A stretch of DNA of 64,000 nt from Rubricella aquisinus. GTDB lineage: Bacteria > Pseudomonadota > Alphaproteobacteria > Rhodobacterales > Rhodobacteraceae. Within the stretch, counting starts at the first letter, position 1. Each line of letters opens with the position of its first letter. The DNA is taken from the NCBI RefSeq assembly GCF_014199445.1, contig NZ_JACIJS010000004.1, positions 248,001-312,000 on the forward strand, given 5' to 3'. Below the pieces are notes generated by a model. It did not search any database. It was not told the origin of the DNA and was given only the letters and a program-made list of their open reading frames with translations. The position numbers were made by a program, and so were the translations under genes. Shown here one piece after another: positions 51,970-63,676 of this stretch.

Positions 51970-52941
51970 ATGTTTTCATTTATTCTCAGAAGGTTATTGC
52001 AATCGGTGCTGGTGATGGCCGCCGTGTCGGCGCTGTCCTTCTCGCTGTTCAACTTTGTGGGCGACCCGGTCAACAACATGGTCGGACAAGAGGCGAGCCC
52101 AGAGGATCGCCAGAACATCCGCGATGCGCTTGGCCTCGATGATCCGATCCTTGTGCAATATGTCCGGTTCCTCGGGAATGCGGTGCAGGGCGATTTCGGC
52201 CTTTCCTACCGCTCCAAACAGGATGTGTCGGACATGATCCTTGAGCGGCTGCCCGCCACGCTGGAACTGGTGGCCGTGTCCGCCGTGATCGCCCTCGTGA
52301 TCGGTGTGGTCGCGGGCGTCTATACGGGGATCCGGCGGGACAGTTGGCTGTCGCGGTCGATCCTGTCGGTGTCGCTCGTCGGGGTGTCCTTGCCGACCTT
52401 TATCATCGGGATCGGCCTGATCTACCTCTTTGCGGTCTATCTGCGATTGTTGCCATCAAGTGGCCGGGCCGGCGTGACCGATCTGGGCTTCTGGCGCACG
52501 TCTTTCCTGACGGTGGATGGCTGGCGCGCCATCATCCTGCCCGCGCTGACGCTGAGCCTGTTTCAGACCACCATGATCCTGCGGCTCGTCCGCTCAGAGA
52601 TGCTGGAAGTGATGCGCACCGATTACATCAAATTTGCGCGCGCGCGCGGCCTGTCTGATCGTGCGATCAATTTCACCCATGCGCTGCGCAACACGCTGGT
52701 GCCAGTGGTGACGATCATCGGCCTGAATATCGGTGGCCTCATCGCCTTCTCCATCATCACGGAGACGGTGTTCCAATGGCCCGGCACCGGACTTTTGTTC
52801 ATTCAAGCGGTGGAGTTCGCGGATGTGCCCGTGATGGCCGCGTATCTGATGTTCGTGGCACTCATGTTCGTGATCGTAAACCTGATCGTGGACATCCTCT
52901 ATGTGTCGATTGATCCTCGTATTCGTATAGGTTCGTCATGA
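51970..52941 (+). CDS. ABC transporter permease (DppB-type)
   Basis: 323 residues, six membrane segments. The binding-protein-dependent EAA-loop motif is in LVRSEMLEVMRTDYIKFARARGL. N-terminal FILRRLLQSVLVMAAVSALSFSLF typical of DppB-like proteins. Its end overlaps the next permease by four bases. Confidence 0.93.
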   Translation: MFSFILRRLLQSVLVMAAVSALSFSLFNFVGDPVNNMVGQEASPEDRQNIRDALGLDDPILVQYVRFLGNAVQGDFGLSYRSKQDVSDMILERLPATLELVAVSAVIALVIGVVAGVYTGIRRDSWLSRSILSVSLVGVSLPTFIIGIGLIYLFAVYLRLLPSSGRAGVTDLGFWRTSFLTVDGWRAIILPALTLSLFQTTMILRLVRSEMLEVMRTDYIKFARARGLSDRAINFTHALRNTLVPVVTIIGLNIGGLIAFSIITETVFQWPGTGLLFIQAVEFADVPVMAAYLMFVALMFVIVNLIVDILYVSIDPRIRIGSS

Positions 52942-53885
52942 CCACCGATCCAACCCCGCACCAAGTCGCCAGCCGCCCCCGGATGTGGACCCGCATCCGC
53001 GAAAGCGACATTGGCTATTCCTTCTTCCGCTCGCCCTTCGCGATGGTGGCCGCAGCCGTGACGGTGGCGTTTTTGCTTGCCGCAGCACTTGCCCCATGGA
53101 TCGCGCCCTATAACCCGTTCGATCCCGCGCAAGTCAGCCTTTGGGACGGAAAGCTGCCGCCGTCCTTTGCGGGCGGGGATGAACGCTATTTCCTTGGCAC
53201 CGACAATCAGGGCCGCGATCTGTGGTCCACGATCCTCTATGGCGGGCGATTGTCGATCATCATTGGCCTTGCTGCCGTGTTCTTTGGCATGACGCTGGGC
53301 GTGGTGCTGGGGGTGGTTGCGGGCTATCTCGGGGGTTGGGTCGATACGCTGATCATGCGGGTGGCCGATGTGCAGCTGACCATTCCGGGCATCCTCGTTG
53401 CGATCCTGATCAACGGTGTGGGGCAGATCATGCTGCCGCAGGAATTGCGCGCCGAATTTTCCGTCTATGTCGTGATCTTTGCCATTGGCCTGTCGGATTG
53501 GCCGCAGTTCGCGCGTGTGACACGCGGTGCCGCACTGGTGGAGAAAGAGCGCGAATATGTGCAGGCCGCCCGTGTGATCGGATTGCCCGGCTGGCTCATC
53601 ATGTGGCGCCATGTGCTGCCCAATGTGCTGCGTCCGGTGCTGGTGCTGGCCACGATCGGCCTTGCGCTTGCGATCATCGCGGAGGCAACGCTGAGCTTTC
53701 TTGGTCAGGGCGTACCGCCCACCACGCCGAGCCTTGGCACGCTGATCCGCGTCGGGCAGGAGTTCATGTTCTCCGGCCTGTGGTGGATCGCGTTCTTTCC
53801 TGCGCTGACCCTCGTTATCCTCGTGTTTGCGGTCAACCTGTTGGGTGACTGGATGCGCGACGCGCTGAACCCGAAATTGCGGTGA
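52938..53885 (+). CDS. ABC transporter permease (DppC-type)
   Basis: 315 residues with six membrane segments, GRDLWSTILYGGRLSIIIGL in the N-terminal third and AREYVQAARVIGLPGWLIMWRHVLP as coupling loop in the reading VEKEREYVQAARVIG. Partner of the preceding permease. Stop overlaps a GTG that may start the ATPase gene. Confidence 0.93.
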   Translation: MTTDPTPHQVASRPRMWTRIRESDIGYSFFRSPFAMVAAAVTVAFLLAAALAPWIAPYNPFDPAQVSLWDGKLPPSFAGGDERYFLGTDNQGRDLWSTILYGGRLSIIIGLAAVFFGMTLGVVLGVVAGYLGGWVDTLIMRVADVQLTIPGILVAILINGVGQIMLPQELRAEFSVYVVIFAIGLSDWPQFARVTRGAALVEKEREYVQAARVIGLPGWLIMWRHVLPNVLRPVLVLATIGLALAIIAEATLSFLGQGVPPTTPSLGTLIRVGQEFMFSGLWWIAFFPALTLVILVFAVNLLGDWMRDALNPKLR

Positions 53886-53890
53886 GAGCC

Positions 53891-55597
53891 ATGGACCTTC
53901 TTGATATCAAGAACCTCGATGTTGTGTTCCCGACCCGGCGCGGCACTGTGCACGCTGCACAGGGCGTTTCCCTGACCGTGGCACCGGGCGAAGTGCTGGG
54001 GTTGGTGGGCGAGTCCGGGGCGGGTAAATCCACCATCGGCAACGCGATCATGGACCTGTTGGAGCCTCCGGGTTATGTCGGCGCGGGGGAGATCGTGTTT
54101 CAGGGCACCGACCTGCGCACGCTCGACGCGGATCAGATGCGCCGGGTGCGGGGCCGCAAGATCGGCATGATCTTTCAGGATCCGCAGACCAGCCTGAACC
54201 CATTGCTCACCATCGGGGAGCAGTTGATCGAGTCGATCCGCAACAGCCTCGACATGACGGAGGCCGACGCGAAACAACGCGCCATTCAGATGCTGGGCGA
54301 CGTGGGGATCACGGAAGCCGAAGCCCGGCTCAAATCCTATCCGCACCAATTCTCAGGCGGGATGCGGCAGCGGGTTGTGATCGCACTGGCCCTGTCCGGT
54401 GATCCTGATCTTATCATCGCGGATGAGCCGACCACGGCACTTGATGTGTCGATCCAGAAGCAAATCCTTGACCTCATCAAACGCCTTTGCCGCGAACGCC
54501 AGCTTGGCGTGATCCTCGTGACCCATGATATCGGCGTGATCGCGGAAATCGCGGATCGGGTTTGCGTGATGTATCGCGGGCGCGTGGTGGAGACAGGCCA
54601 AACCGCGCAAGTCCTCGGCGCGCCGAACCATGAATACACCAAATCCCTGATCGCCGCCGTGCCGCGCGCCGATATGCGGCTGGAGCGTTTCGCGAGTGTG
54701 GACTACATCGAAGGGGGAGAGGCCGCAGGGCGCAAGATCGACATCCGCACCCATTGGCTCGGCGCCGCGCGGGCTGACGCGACAGAGCCGGAGGAGACGC
54801 TCACGGTCGAAAACCTCAACCTGTCCTTCGTGCTGGAAAAGTCTTTCTTCAAATCCAAACGCCGGATGCTGAAGGCCGTGGATAACGTGAGCTTTTCCAT
54901 CCGGCAGGGGGAGACATTTGGGCTTGTGGGCGAGTCCGGCTCCGGCAAATCCACCGTCGCGCGGATCGTGGCGGGGCTCTACAAACAGGACAGTGGCACC
55001 GTGCGCCTTTTGGGGCGGGACGTGAAAGGCAGCTGGTCCGACCCGGCGGAGCGGGACGTGCGCCGCCGCCTTCAGATGATTTTCCAGGATCCGTTCTCCA
55101 GCCTCAATGCGCGGCTGACGGTGATGGACATCGTGGCCGAACCGATCCGGTTTCATAAACTTACCAGCAGCGAGGCAGAGACAAAGCAGATCGTGCAAGA
55201 CCTGCTGGATCATGTTGGCCTTGGGGCGCAAGCCGCGATCCGCTATCCGCATGAATTCTCCGGCGGGCAAAGGCAGCGGATTTCGATTGCGCGCGCGCTT
55301 GCCAGCCGCCCGCGTGTGCTGATCTGCGATGAGCCGACCAGTGCGCTGGACGTGTCCATTCAGGCGCAAATCCTCAACCTTTTGAAGGATTTGCAGGCAG
55401 AGCTGAACCTCACCATGCTGTTCATCAGCCACGATTTGCCGGTGATCCGTCAGATGTGTGACCGAGTGGCAGTGATGAAGCAGGGCCAGATCGTCGAGCT
55501 GACGGAGACGGAGGCGCTGTTTGACGCGCCGACCCATGCCTATAGCCAAAGCCTGATCGCGCAAATGCCCCGGATGGACCTGCTGGAGCCGGTCTGA
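53891..55597 (+). CDS. ABC transporter ATP-binding protein, two fused ATPase domains
   Basis: About 569 residues. Two Dpp/Opp-type ATPases are fused: Walker A GESGAGKST near residue 40 and GESGSGKST near 350; signatures SGGMRQRV and SGGQRQRI; Walker B LIIADEP and LICDEP. So one polypeptide serves both nucleotide-binding sites. Start at ATG 53891; the GTG at 53882 overlaps the upstream stop. Confidence 0.93.
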   Translation: MDLLDIKNLDVVFPTRRGTVHAAQGVSLTVAPGEVLGLVGESGAGKSTIGNAIMDLLEPPGYVGAGEIVFQGTDLRTLDADQMRRVRGRKIGMIFQDPQTSLNPLLTIGEQLIESIRNSLDMTEADAKQRAIQMLGDVGITEAEARLKSYPHQFSGGMRQRVVIALALSGDPDLIIADEPTTALDVSIQKQILDLIKRLCRERQLGVILVTHDIGVIAEIADRVCVMYRGRVVETGQTAQVLGAPNHEYTKSLIAAVPRADMRLERFASVDYIEGGEAAGRKIDIRTHWLGAARADATEPEETLTVENLNLSFVLEKSFFKSKRRMLKAVDNVSFSIRQGETFGLVGESGSGKSTVARIVAGLYKQDSGTVRLLGRDVKGSWSDPAERDVRRRLQMIFQDPFSSLNARLTVMDIVAEPIRFHKLTSSEAETKQIVQDLLDHVGLGAQAAIRYPHEFSGGQRQRISIARALASRPRVLICDEPTSALDVSIQAQILNLLKDLQAELNLTMLFISHDLPVIRQMCDRVAVMKQGQIVELTETEALFDAPTHAYSQSLIAQMPRMDLLEPV

Positions 55598-55650
55598 CCT
55601 GCGACATGGCAGATGTTTCGCGCGCGAAACATTGGGCGTAAAACGGCATC

Positions 55651-56010
55651 ATGAGGCATTTGCGACTCTTCTGGCTGCGCGCCTTTCTGGCCCTGACCGT
55701 TCTGGTCGGGACCATGGGCGCGTCGCTGGCGCATCAGCCACCCACGCTCGACGCGAAACTGTATTACCGGGGGCCGGATGGGTTGCCGGGGGTGTTTTGC
55801 CTGACGGGTGACGCGCCTGCGGGCATTGCCGTGGGGCAGCCCTGCGATGCGTGCCTGTTGATCGGGGCGGTCGATTTGCCGACCCTGCCGCGTGTCGTGA
55901 TGCGCAACACGGGCGTGCTGGCCGCACCCTTTGGACTTACCGCGCAAAACGGGACGGGTGCGGCACCCCGCTCACCTGCCCTGCCGCGCGGGCCACCTGT
56001 TCTGGCTTAA
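55651..56010 (+). CDS. Small secreted protein with Cys pair, upstream of a copper chaperone
   Basis: 119 residues with an N-terminal signal peptide (LRLFWLRAFLALTVLVGTMGASLAH). The mature part has FCLTGDAPAGIAVGQPCDACLLIG with CDAC, which could bind a metal or form a disulfide, and a proline-rich tail. I recognise no family with certainty; DUF2946-like copper-related proteins have similar Cys spacing. Its location 58 bp before a PCu(A)C gene supports a copper link. Confidence 0.55.
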   Translation: MRHLRLFWLRAFLALTVLVGTMGASLAHQPPTLDAKLYYRGPDGLPGVFCLTGDAPAGIAVGQPCDACLLIGAVDLPTLPRVVMRNTGVLAAPFGLTAQNGTGAAPRSPALPRGPPVLA

Positions 56011-56068
56011 CCCTTTGTTAAGACCAATCCGGCGGCCCCTGGCCGCCCGCATGAACAGGACAAAACAC

Positions 56069-56539
56069 ATGAAAACGACCCTTATTGCACTGGCTCTTGG
56101 CCTTGCATCTGCCATGCCTGCGCTGGCCCATGACTACCGCATTGGTGATCTGACGATTGACCATCCATGGGCGCGGGAAACCACGCCGATGGCGCGCGCC
56201 TCTGGCGGGTTCATGACCATCACCAATACCGGCGACCGGGATGAGCGGTTGCTGTCGGCCAGCGCCGATTTCGCGCGGGCGGAGTTGCATATCACCGTCA
56301 CGGAGGACGGCGTGAACCGGATGATGGAGCAGGAGGACGGCATCGTGATCCCGGCAGGCGGCACGCTGGAATTCAAACCCGGCTCCTATCACGTCATGTT
56401 CATGGGCCTCACCGGCCCCTTCATCGAGGGGGAGGAGAAGGAGGTCACGCTGATCTTTGAACGCGCGGGGCAGATTGACGTGCTGTTCACTGTGGAGCCG
56501 TTTCAGGGGGGTGGCCATACGGGCCACATGAACCACTAG
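56069..56539 (+). CDS. Periplasmic copper chaperone PCu(A)C
   Basis: 156 residues. Signal peptide ends at ALA-HDYRIG. The Cu(I) site Met/His pattern is seen in ARASGGFMTITN, HITVTEDGVNRMMEQEDG and SYHVMFMGL. Delivers copper to cytochrome oxidase CuA. A Gly-His-rich tail (GGGHTGHMNH) may bind more metal. ATG 56069 preferred over 56051. Confidence 0.9.
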   Translation: MKTTLIALALGLASAMPALAHDYRIGDLTIDHPWARETTPMARASGGFMTITNTGDRDERLLSASADFARAELHITVTEDGVNRMMEQEDGIVIPAGGTLEFKPGSYHVMFMGLTGPFIEGEEKEVTLIFERAGQIDVLFTVEPFQGGGHTGHMNH

Positions 56540-56545
56540 CAATGC

Positions 56546-57391
56546 TCACCAGATCGGCCCGGTCGCCTCAATCGGTTGGGGATCGGGCGCGAGGCTCAGG
56601 ACCGCGCGGCGCAATTCCATCGTCAGGGCCGCGCGGGGCAGGGCGAGGTCCGGCTGAAACGGCGTACCCAGTGTCAGGTGCAGGGTTTTGCCGATATGGC
56701 TGCGGAAGGCATAAAGTTGCAGCCCGTGGCGCAGGTTCGGGTGCACGAACGGGGCGATCTGGAACAGGCGTGGATTGGCCCCGTCAATCCAGATGGGCAG
56801 CACCTGCGCGCCACTGTCCTGCGCCAGCCGCGCGATGAATGGGGTCCAGCGGGCCTCCCGCACCGGGCCGAAGGGCGTCGCGGCAGAGGCGGTGGCGCCT
56901 GAGGGAAACACCATCACCACGCCGCCTGCCCGCAGCCTGTCCAGTGCTGCCGCGCGGGTTTCCAGATTGCGGCGCTGCCCGCCCTTCGCCCCGGTGACGT
57001 TGAACGGCAAAAGGTAGGGGCGCAACGCCTCGACCTGCCACAACACGTCATTCGCGATCAGGCGAAAATCGCGCCCGTGATGGGACATCAGATGCATCAA
57101 CGCCATGCCATCGGCCATGCCGAAAGGATGGTTCGCGATGATCAGCAGGGGGCCTTGGGTCTTGAGCACCTCAAGCGGCGCACCCTGCGTCGCCAGCCGC
57201 ATATCGAAGCGGCGAAAGAGGCAATCCCAGATATTGGCCCCGTCGGCCTGCAAATCCTGTTCCAGCCCGCGCAGGCGCATCAGCGCGCCGATCCGGCCGG
57301 TCAGGTTTTCGACCGTGCGGATCACCATTTGCCCGCCCCGCGATTTCGCGGCGCTGTAATAGCTCATCTCTTTCGGATTGGGTTTTTGCAC
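56546..57391 (-). CDS. Lysophospholipid acyltransferase family protein
   Basis: About 281 residues. Acyltransferase motif HPFGMADG (HX4D variant with His-Pro) and VFPSGATAS; RRNLETRAAALDRLRAGGVV in between. Adds an acyl group to a lysophospholipid or a lipid A/ornithine-lipid acceptor. Start at GTG 57391; an ATG at 57367 (MSYYSAAK) is possible. Convergent with the copper chaperone gene. Confidence 0.85.
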   Translation of the reverse strand: MQKPNPKEMSYYSAAKSRGGQMVIRTVENLTGRIGALMRLRGLEQDLQADGANIWDCLFRRFDMRLATQGAPLEVLKTQGPLLIIANHPFGMADGMALMHLMSHHGRDFRLIANDVLWQVEALRPYLLPFNVTGAKGGQRRNLETRAAALDRLRAGGVVMVFPSGATASAATPFGPVREARWTPFIARLAQDSGAQVLPIWIDGANPRLFQIAPFVHPNLRHGLQLYAFRSHIGKTLHLTLGTPFQPDLALPRAALTMELRRAVLSLAPDPQPIEATGPIW

Positions 57392-57452
57392 GCGGGCTCT
57401 CGGATCGTGGGACCGCTACAAAAATCCATCCCCGCGCAGGTTTCAAGACGAC

Positions 57453-57487
57453 AATGGCGGCGCAGAGGGGATTTCTGCGCCGCCATT
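57453..57487 (-). terminator. Long hairpin downstream of gcvP
   Basis: AATGGCGGCGCAGA (57453-57466) and TCTGCGCCGCCATT (57474-57487) form a perfect 14-bp stem with a 7-nt loop, 23 bp beyond the gcvP stop. No T-tract, but a strong stem in terminator position. Confidence 0.65.
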
Positions 57488-57510
57488 GCGGTGTGTCGGG
57501 GGCGTGCCGG

Positions 57511-60357
<2,847 letters not shown>

Positions 60358-60398
60358 TTGGTTCTCCGCAAAGGCGATGAGACTGTGATCAAATGGGG

Positions 60399-60462
60399 GA
60401 TGTTTCGGCCTGCGCCGAAACATCGTGGTCAGGGGGTGGGTTGCTCCGGCGCGGGCCGGAGC
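60399..60462 (-). other. Two hairpins between gcvH and gcvP
   Basis: GATGTTTCGGC (60399-60409)/GCCGAAACATC (60414-60424) is a perfect 11-bp stem with loop CTGC; GCTCCGGC (60443-60450)/GCCGGAGC (60455-60462) a perfect 8-bp stem. Both in the 113-bp gap. They may adjust gcvP expression or mRNA stability, which is inferred from position only. Confidence 0.45.
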
Positions 60463-60470
60463 GGTTCCCA

Positions 60471-60836
60471 TCAGTCGGCGACGTAGGCCTTGTAGGCGGC
60501 TTCATCCATCAGGGTGTCCATTTCGGACGGATCGGCCAGCTTGAGCTTGAAGAACCATCCGGCTTCCATCGGGTCTTCGTTCACCAGGGCGGGGTTTTCC
60601 ACGATGGCCTCGTTCACCTCGGTGATGGTGCCGTCGAGGGGGGCGAGAATGTCGGACGCGGCCTTGACCGACTCGATCACGACGATCTCATCATCTTTGG
60701 CGACTTCGGTATCCGCCTCGGGCAGTTCGACAAAGACGATATCGCCAAGCTGTTCTGCCGCGTGGGCAGTGATGCCGACGATCACTTCGTCGCCATCGGT
60801 ACGGAGCCATTCATGCTCTTCGGTGAATTTAATCAT
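60471..60836 (-). CDS. gcvH: Glycine cleavage system H protein
   Basis: 121 residues. The lipoylated lysine is Lys58 in [12 protein letters not shown]; standard H-protein ending [13 protein letters not shown]. Shuttles the aminomethyl group between P, T and L proteins. Eleven bases after the gcvT stop. Confidence 0.97.
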   Translation of the reverse strand: MIKFTEEHEWLRTDGDEVIVGITAHAAEQLGDIVFVELPEADTEVAKDDEIVVIESVKAASDILAPLDGTITEVNEAIVENPALVNEDPMEAGWFFKLKLADPSEMDTLMDEAAYKAYVAD

Positions 60837-60847
60837 GGTGTCGGTCC

Positions 60848-61954
60848 TTAACGCTTGAAACCGGGTTTGGTGAAGGGAAGTGAAGCCACTTTGACGGGCA
60901 GAAATTTGCCGCGCAAGGCCGCATAAAGCGCGGTGCCTTCGGCAGCATGGGAGGTCGGCACATAGCCCATCGACACGGGCGCGCCGACCGTCGGGCCAAA
61001 GCCGCCAGAGGTAATCGTGCCGATCTGTGGGCCATCGGGAGCGGCGTGCAGCGCAGTGCCCGCCCGCATCGGCGCGCGCCCTTCGGGGGCAAGGCCCACG
61101 CGGCGGCGATCCGCGCCATGCGCGATCTGGTTCAGGATTGTTGCGGCACCGGGAAAGCCCCCTTCGCGCGCGCCACCCGCGCGCCGCGCCTTGCCCATCG
61201 CCCAGGTCAACCCGGCCTCGACCGGTGTCGTTCCAGTGTCGATATCATTGCCGTAAAGGCACAGCCCCGCCTCAAGCCGCAGGCTGTCCCGTGCGCCAAG
61301 ACCAATGGGCGCGACGGCCTCCTGCGCGAGCAGCGCCTCTGCCAACGCCTCCGCCTGATCGGGGGCCACGGAAATCTCGAACCCGTCCTCGCCCGTATAG
61401 CCCGAGCGGCTGATCGTCAGCCCGCCGAACGCGTCGAAATCCGCGATATCCATGAAGCGCATCGCGGCCACGTCGATACCTGCGTCGATCATCGCGGCCT
61501 CTGCCGTGGGGCCTTGCAGGGCGAGGAGGGCGCGGTCCAGCTCGGTCACGTCACAATCGGGCAGGTTGGCGCGCAGATGGGCGATATCGGCCTCCTTGCA
61601 CGCCGCGTTCACCACGACGAACCAGTGATCGCCGCGATTGGCGAACATCAGATCATCCATGATCCCGCCCGCGTCATTGGTCAAAAGCCCGTAGCGTTGC
61701 CGACCCTCCGGCAGGCCCGCGACATCGACGGGCATCAGCGCCTCAAGCCTTGCTGCCACATTCGAACCAGTGATGCGCACCTGACCCATATGGCTCACGT
61801 CAAAAAGCCCCGCCTTAGTGCGGCAATGGTTATGCTCGCCCATCACGCCCATCGGGTATTGCACCGGCATGTCATAGCCCGCGAAAGGCACCATCTTGGC
61901 CCCAAGGCGCAGATGCAGCGCATGAAGCGGTGTTGTTTTCAGATCGGTGGCCAT
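60848..61954 (-). CDS. gcvT: Aminomethyltransferase (glycine cleavage T protein)
   Basis: 368 residues. [28 protein letters not shown] at the start, [12 protein letters not shown], and the folate-binding GEDGFEI with the catalytic Asp/Glu region. Transfers the methylene to tetrahydrofolate with release of ammonia. First gene after the riboswitch. Confidence 0.96.
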   Translation of the reverse strand: MATDLKTTPLHALHLRLGAKMVPFAGYDMPVQYPMGVMGEHNHCRTKAGLFDVSHMGQVRITGSNVAARLEALMPVDVAGLPEGRQRYGLLTNDAGGIMDDLMFANRGDHWFVVVNAACKEADIAHLRANLPDCDVTELDRALLALQGPTAEAAMIDAGIDVAAMRFMDIADFDAFGGLTISRSGYTGEDGFEISVAPDQAEALAEALLAQEAVAPIGLGARDSLRLEAGLCLYGNDIDTGTTPVEAGLTWAMGKARRAGGAREGGFPGAATILNQIAHGADRRRVGLAPEGRAPMRAGTALHAAPDGPQIGTITSGGFGPTVGAPVSMGYVPTSHAAEGTALYAALRGKFLPVKVASLPFTKPGFKR

Positions 61955-62007
61955 GAAAAACCCCTTTGGACCGTCGCATCACAATTAGGCGCATAGACGC
62001 CTGCGAT

Positions 62008-62164
62008 GCCCCTGCTGTCCTTTCGCCTGAGATCGTTATCCCTTCGGCGGGCGCGGTATCGGGCGCCACTCTCCAGCATCGTTAACGGTCCTGCCGGTCC
62101 TTTGGCCTGAGAGTTTCCGGGGCGGTTGCTCCTTCGGCACTGGGTAAACCAGTTCTCCCAGCAG
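62008..62164 (-). promoter_or_regulatory. Tandem glycine riboswitch
   Basis: On the minus strand the leader contains two glycine aptamers in series, each with GAGA...CCGAAGG...CTCAGGC...AAAGGAC: first CTGGGAGAAC, GCCGAAGGAGCAA, ACTCTCAGGCCAAAGGAC; then GGAGAGTG, GCCGAAGGGATAA, ATCTCAGGCGAAAGGACAG. It lies about 54-210 bp before gcvT, in a 322-bp gap with no gene. In this context glycine normally turns expression on. Confidence 0.93.
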
Positions 62165-62276
62165 GTGGAAGCCTCATAGCGCGGCGGATGAGTCGCGGCA
62201 AGCGAAGTTTGCGTCGTATCCGTGCCAAACACCCTGCCTATGGTCAAAGCCCGCAACCCGCGCTATCCCGCGCGGT

Positions 62277-63506
62277 ATGGAAGAATTCAAGATCACACGA
62301 TTGGGCCTGTCCGGCGACGGGATTGCGCAGACCGAGGGCGGCGACATTTACCTGCCGCTGACCCTGCCGGGCGAACGAGTTGCTGCCGACATCACCAATG
62401 GCAAGCCCGTGGGCCGGGTGCGCATTCTGGAGCCGGTGGCCGAGCGCGTCAGCGCGCCGTGCACCCATTTCGGGCGCTGTGGTGGCTGCGCGCTGCAACA
62501 TGCGAGCGACAGTTTGGTCGCGGATTGGAAAGAGGACGCGGTGCGCCGCGCGCTGGCCGCCCATGGGATCGAGGCTCCGTTCCGGCCACAGGCGATCTCC
62601 CCGCCCGGATCGCGGCGGCGGGCCACGTTTTCGGGACGGCGGACGAAGAAGGCCGCGCAGATCGGCTTTCACGCGCGCGGCGATGCGCTGATCGTGGAGG
62701 TGCCGGATTGCGCCGTCATCACGCCGGGCCTGCGCGCGGTGTTGCCCGCGCTGGAGGCGCTGGTGATGACTGGCGGGTCGCGCAAGGGCGAGGTGAAATT
62801 CACCGTGACCGACACCGACGAGGGGCCAGACGTCTCTGTCACGGAGGCAAAACCGGTGGAGGGGCAGATGCTCGCGGAATTGGTCGCGTTGGCGCACCGG
62901 TTCGGGCTGAGCCGGTTGACATGGAATGGCGATGTGTTGGCGACGCTGCGCCCGCCTGCCTTGCGGCTTGGAGCGGCATCGGTGGTGCCGCCGCCGGGCG
63001 CGTTCTTGCAGGCCACGGCAGAGGGGCAGGAAGCCCTGACCGCCGCCGCGTTGGAGGCCGTGGCGGATGCGGGGCGGGTGCTGGACCTGTTCAGCGGTGT
63101 GGGCACCTTCACGCTGCCCTTGGCCAAGCGGGCGGAGGTTCATGCGGTGGAAAGTGATGCGACGATGCTGACCGCGCTCGATACCGCATGGCGCGCGACC
63201 CCGGGGCTGAAACGTGTGACGACAGAGGCGCGCGATCTATTTCGGCGACCGCTCTTGGCAGGGGAGTTCAAGGGCTGGGACGCTGCCGTGATCGACCCGC
63301 CGCGCGCAGGAGCGCAGGCGCAGATGGGACCATTGGCAGAGGCCGGGCCCGCGCGGCTTGCGATGATTTCGTGCAATCCGGTGACGTTTGCGCGGGATAT
63401 GGCGATGCTGCGCGGGGCCGGGTATCGGCTGGACTGGGTGCAGGTGGTGGACCAGTTCCGCTGGTCCCCGCATGTGGAGATCGCGAGCGCGCTTGTGCGG
63501 GAGTAA
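62277..63506 (+). CDS. Class I SAM-dependent RNA methyltransferase (TrmA/RlmD family)
   Basis: 409 residues. An N-terminal TRAM-like region (about 1-55), iron-sulfur cysteines in CTHFGRCGGCALQH, SAM motif LDLFSGVGTFTLPLAK, DPPRAGA and catalytic Cys in MISCNPVTFARD. Makes 5-methyluridine in rRNA or tRNA; which cannot be told. Divergent from gcvT. Confidence 0.93.
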   Translation: MEEFKITRLGLSGDGIAQTEGGDIYLPLTLPGERVAADITNGKPVGRVRILEPVAERVSAPCTHFGRCGGCALQHASDSLVADWKEDAVRRALAAHGIEAPFRPQAISPPGSRRRATFSGRRTKKAAQIGFHARGDALIVEVPDCAVITPGLRAVLPALEALVMTGGSRKGEVKFTVTDTDEGPDVSVTEAKPVEGQMLAELVALAHRFGLSRLTWNGDVLATLRPPALRLGAASVVPPPGAFLQATAEGQEALTAAALEAVADAGRVLDLFSGVGTFTLPLAKRAEVHAVESDATMLTALDTAWRATPGLKRVTTEARDLFRRPLLAGEFKGWDAAVIDPPRAGAQAQMGPLAEAGPARLAMISCNPVTFARDMAMLRGAGYRLDWVQVVDQFRWSPHVEIASALVRE

Positions 63507-63508
63507 TT

Positions 63509-63674
63509 GGACCGGACTCAAGGCGAAGCCGCCGGTCCAGCGGTCGCCCGCCCCCAGGCGGCCGCTTTACGACGTGAGCCTTCCATAGAACCGTTTCGCG
63601 GTGGTGCACCATAAACCGCGCGGCACTGCCGTGTCGGCGACCCCCTCGGGCGACCGCTGGACCTGCTCCGGTCC
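63509..63674. repeat. Long inverted repeat between convergent genes
   Basis: GGTCCAGCGGTCGCCCG (63534-63550) and its exact reverse complement (63647-63663) enclose 96 bases; a further outer pair GGACCGGA (63509-63516)/TCCGGTCC (63667-63674) flanks it. It starts two bases after one stop and ends two bases before the other. No ORF with support inside. A terminator, a structured RNA or a MITE-like unit are all possible. Confidence 0.6.
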
Positions 63675-63676
63675 GG

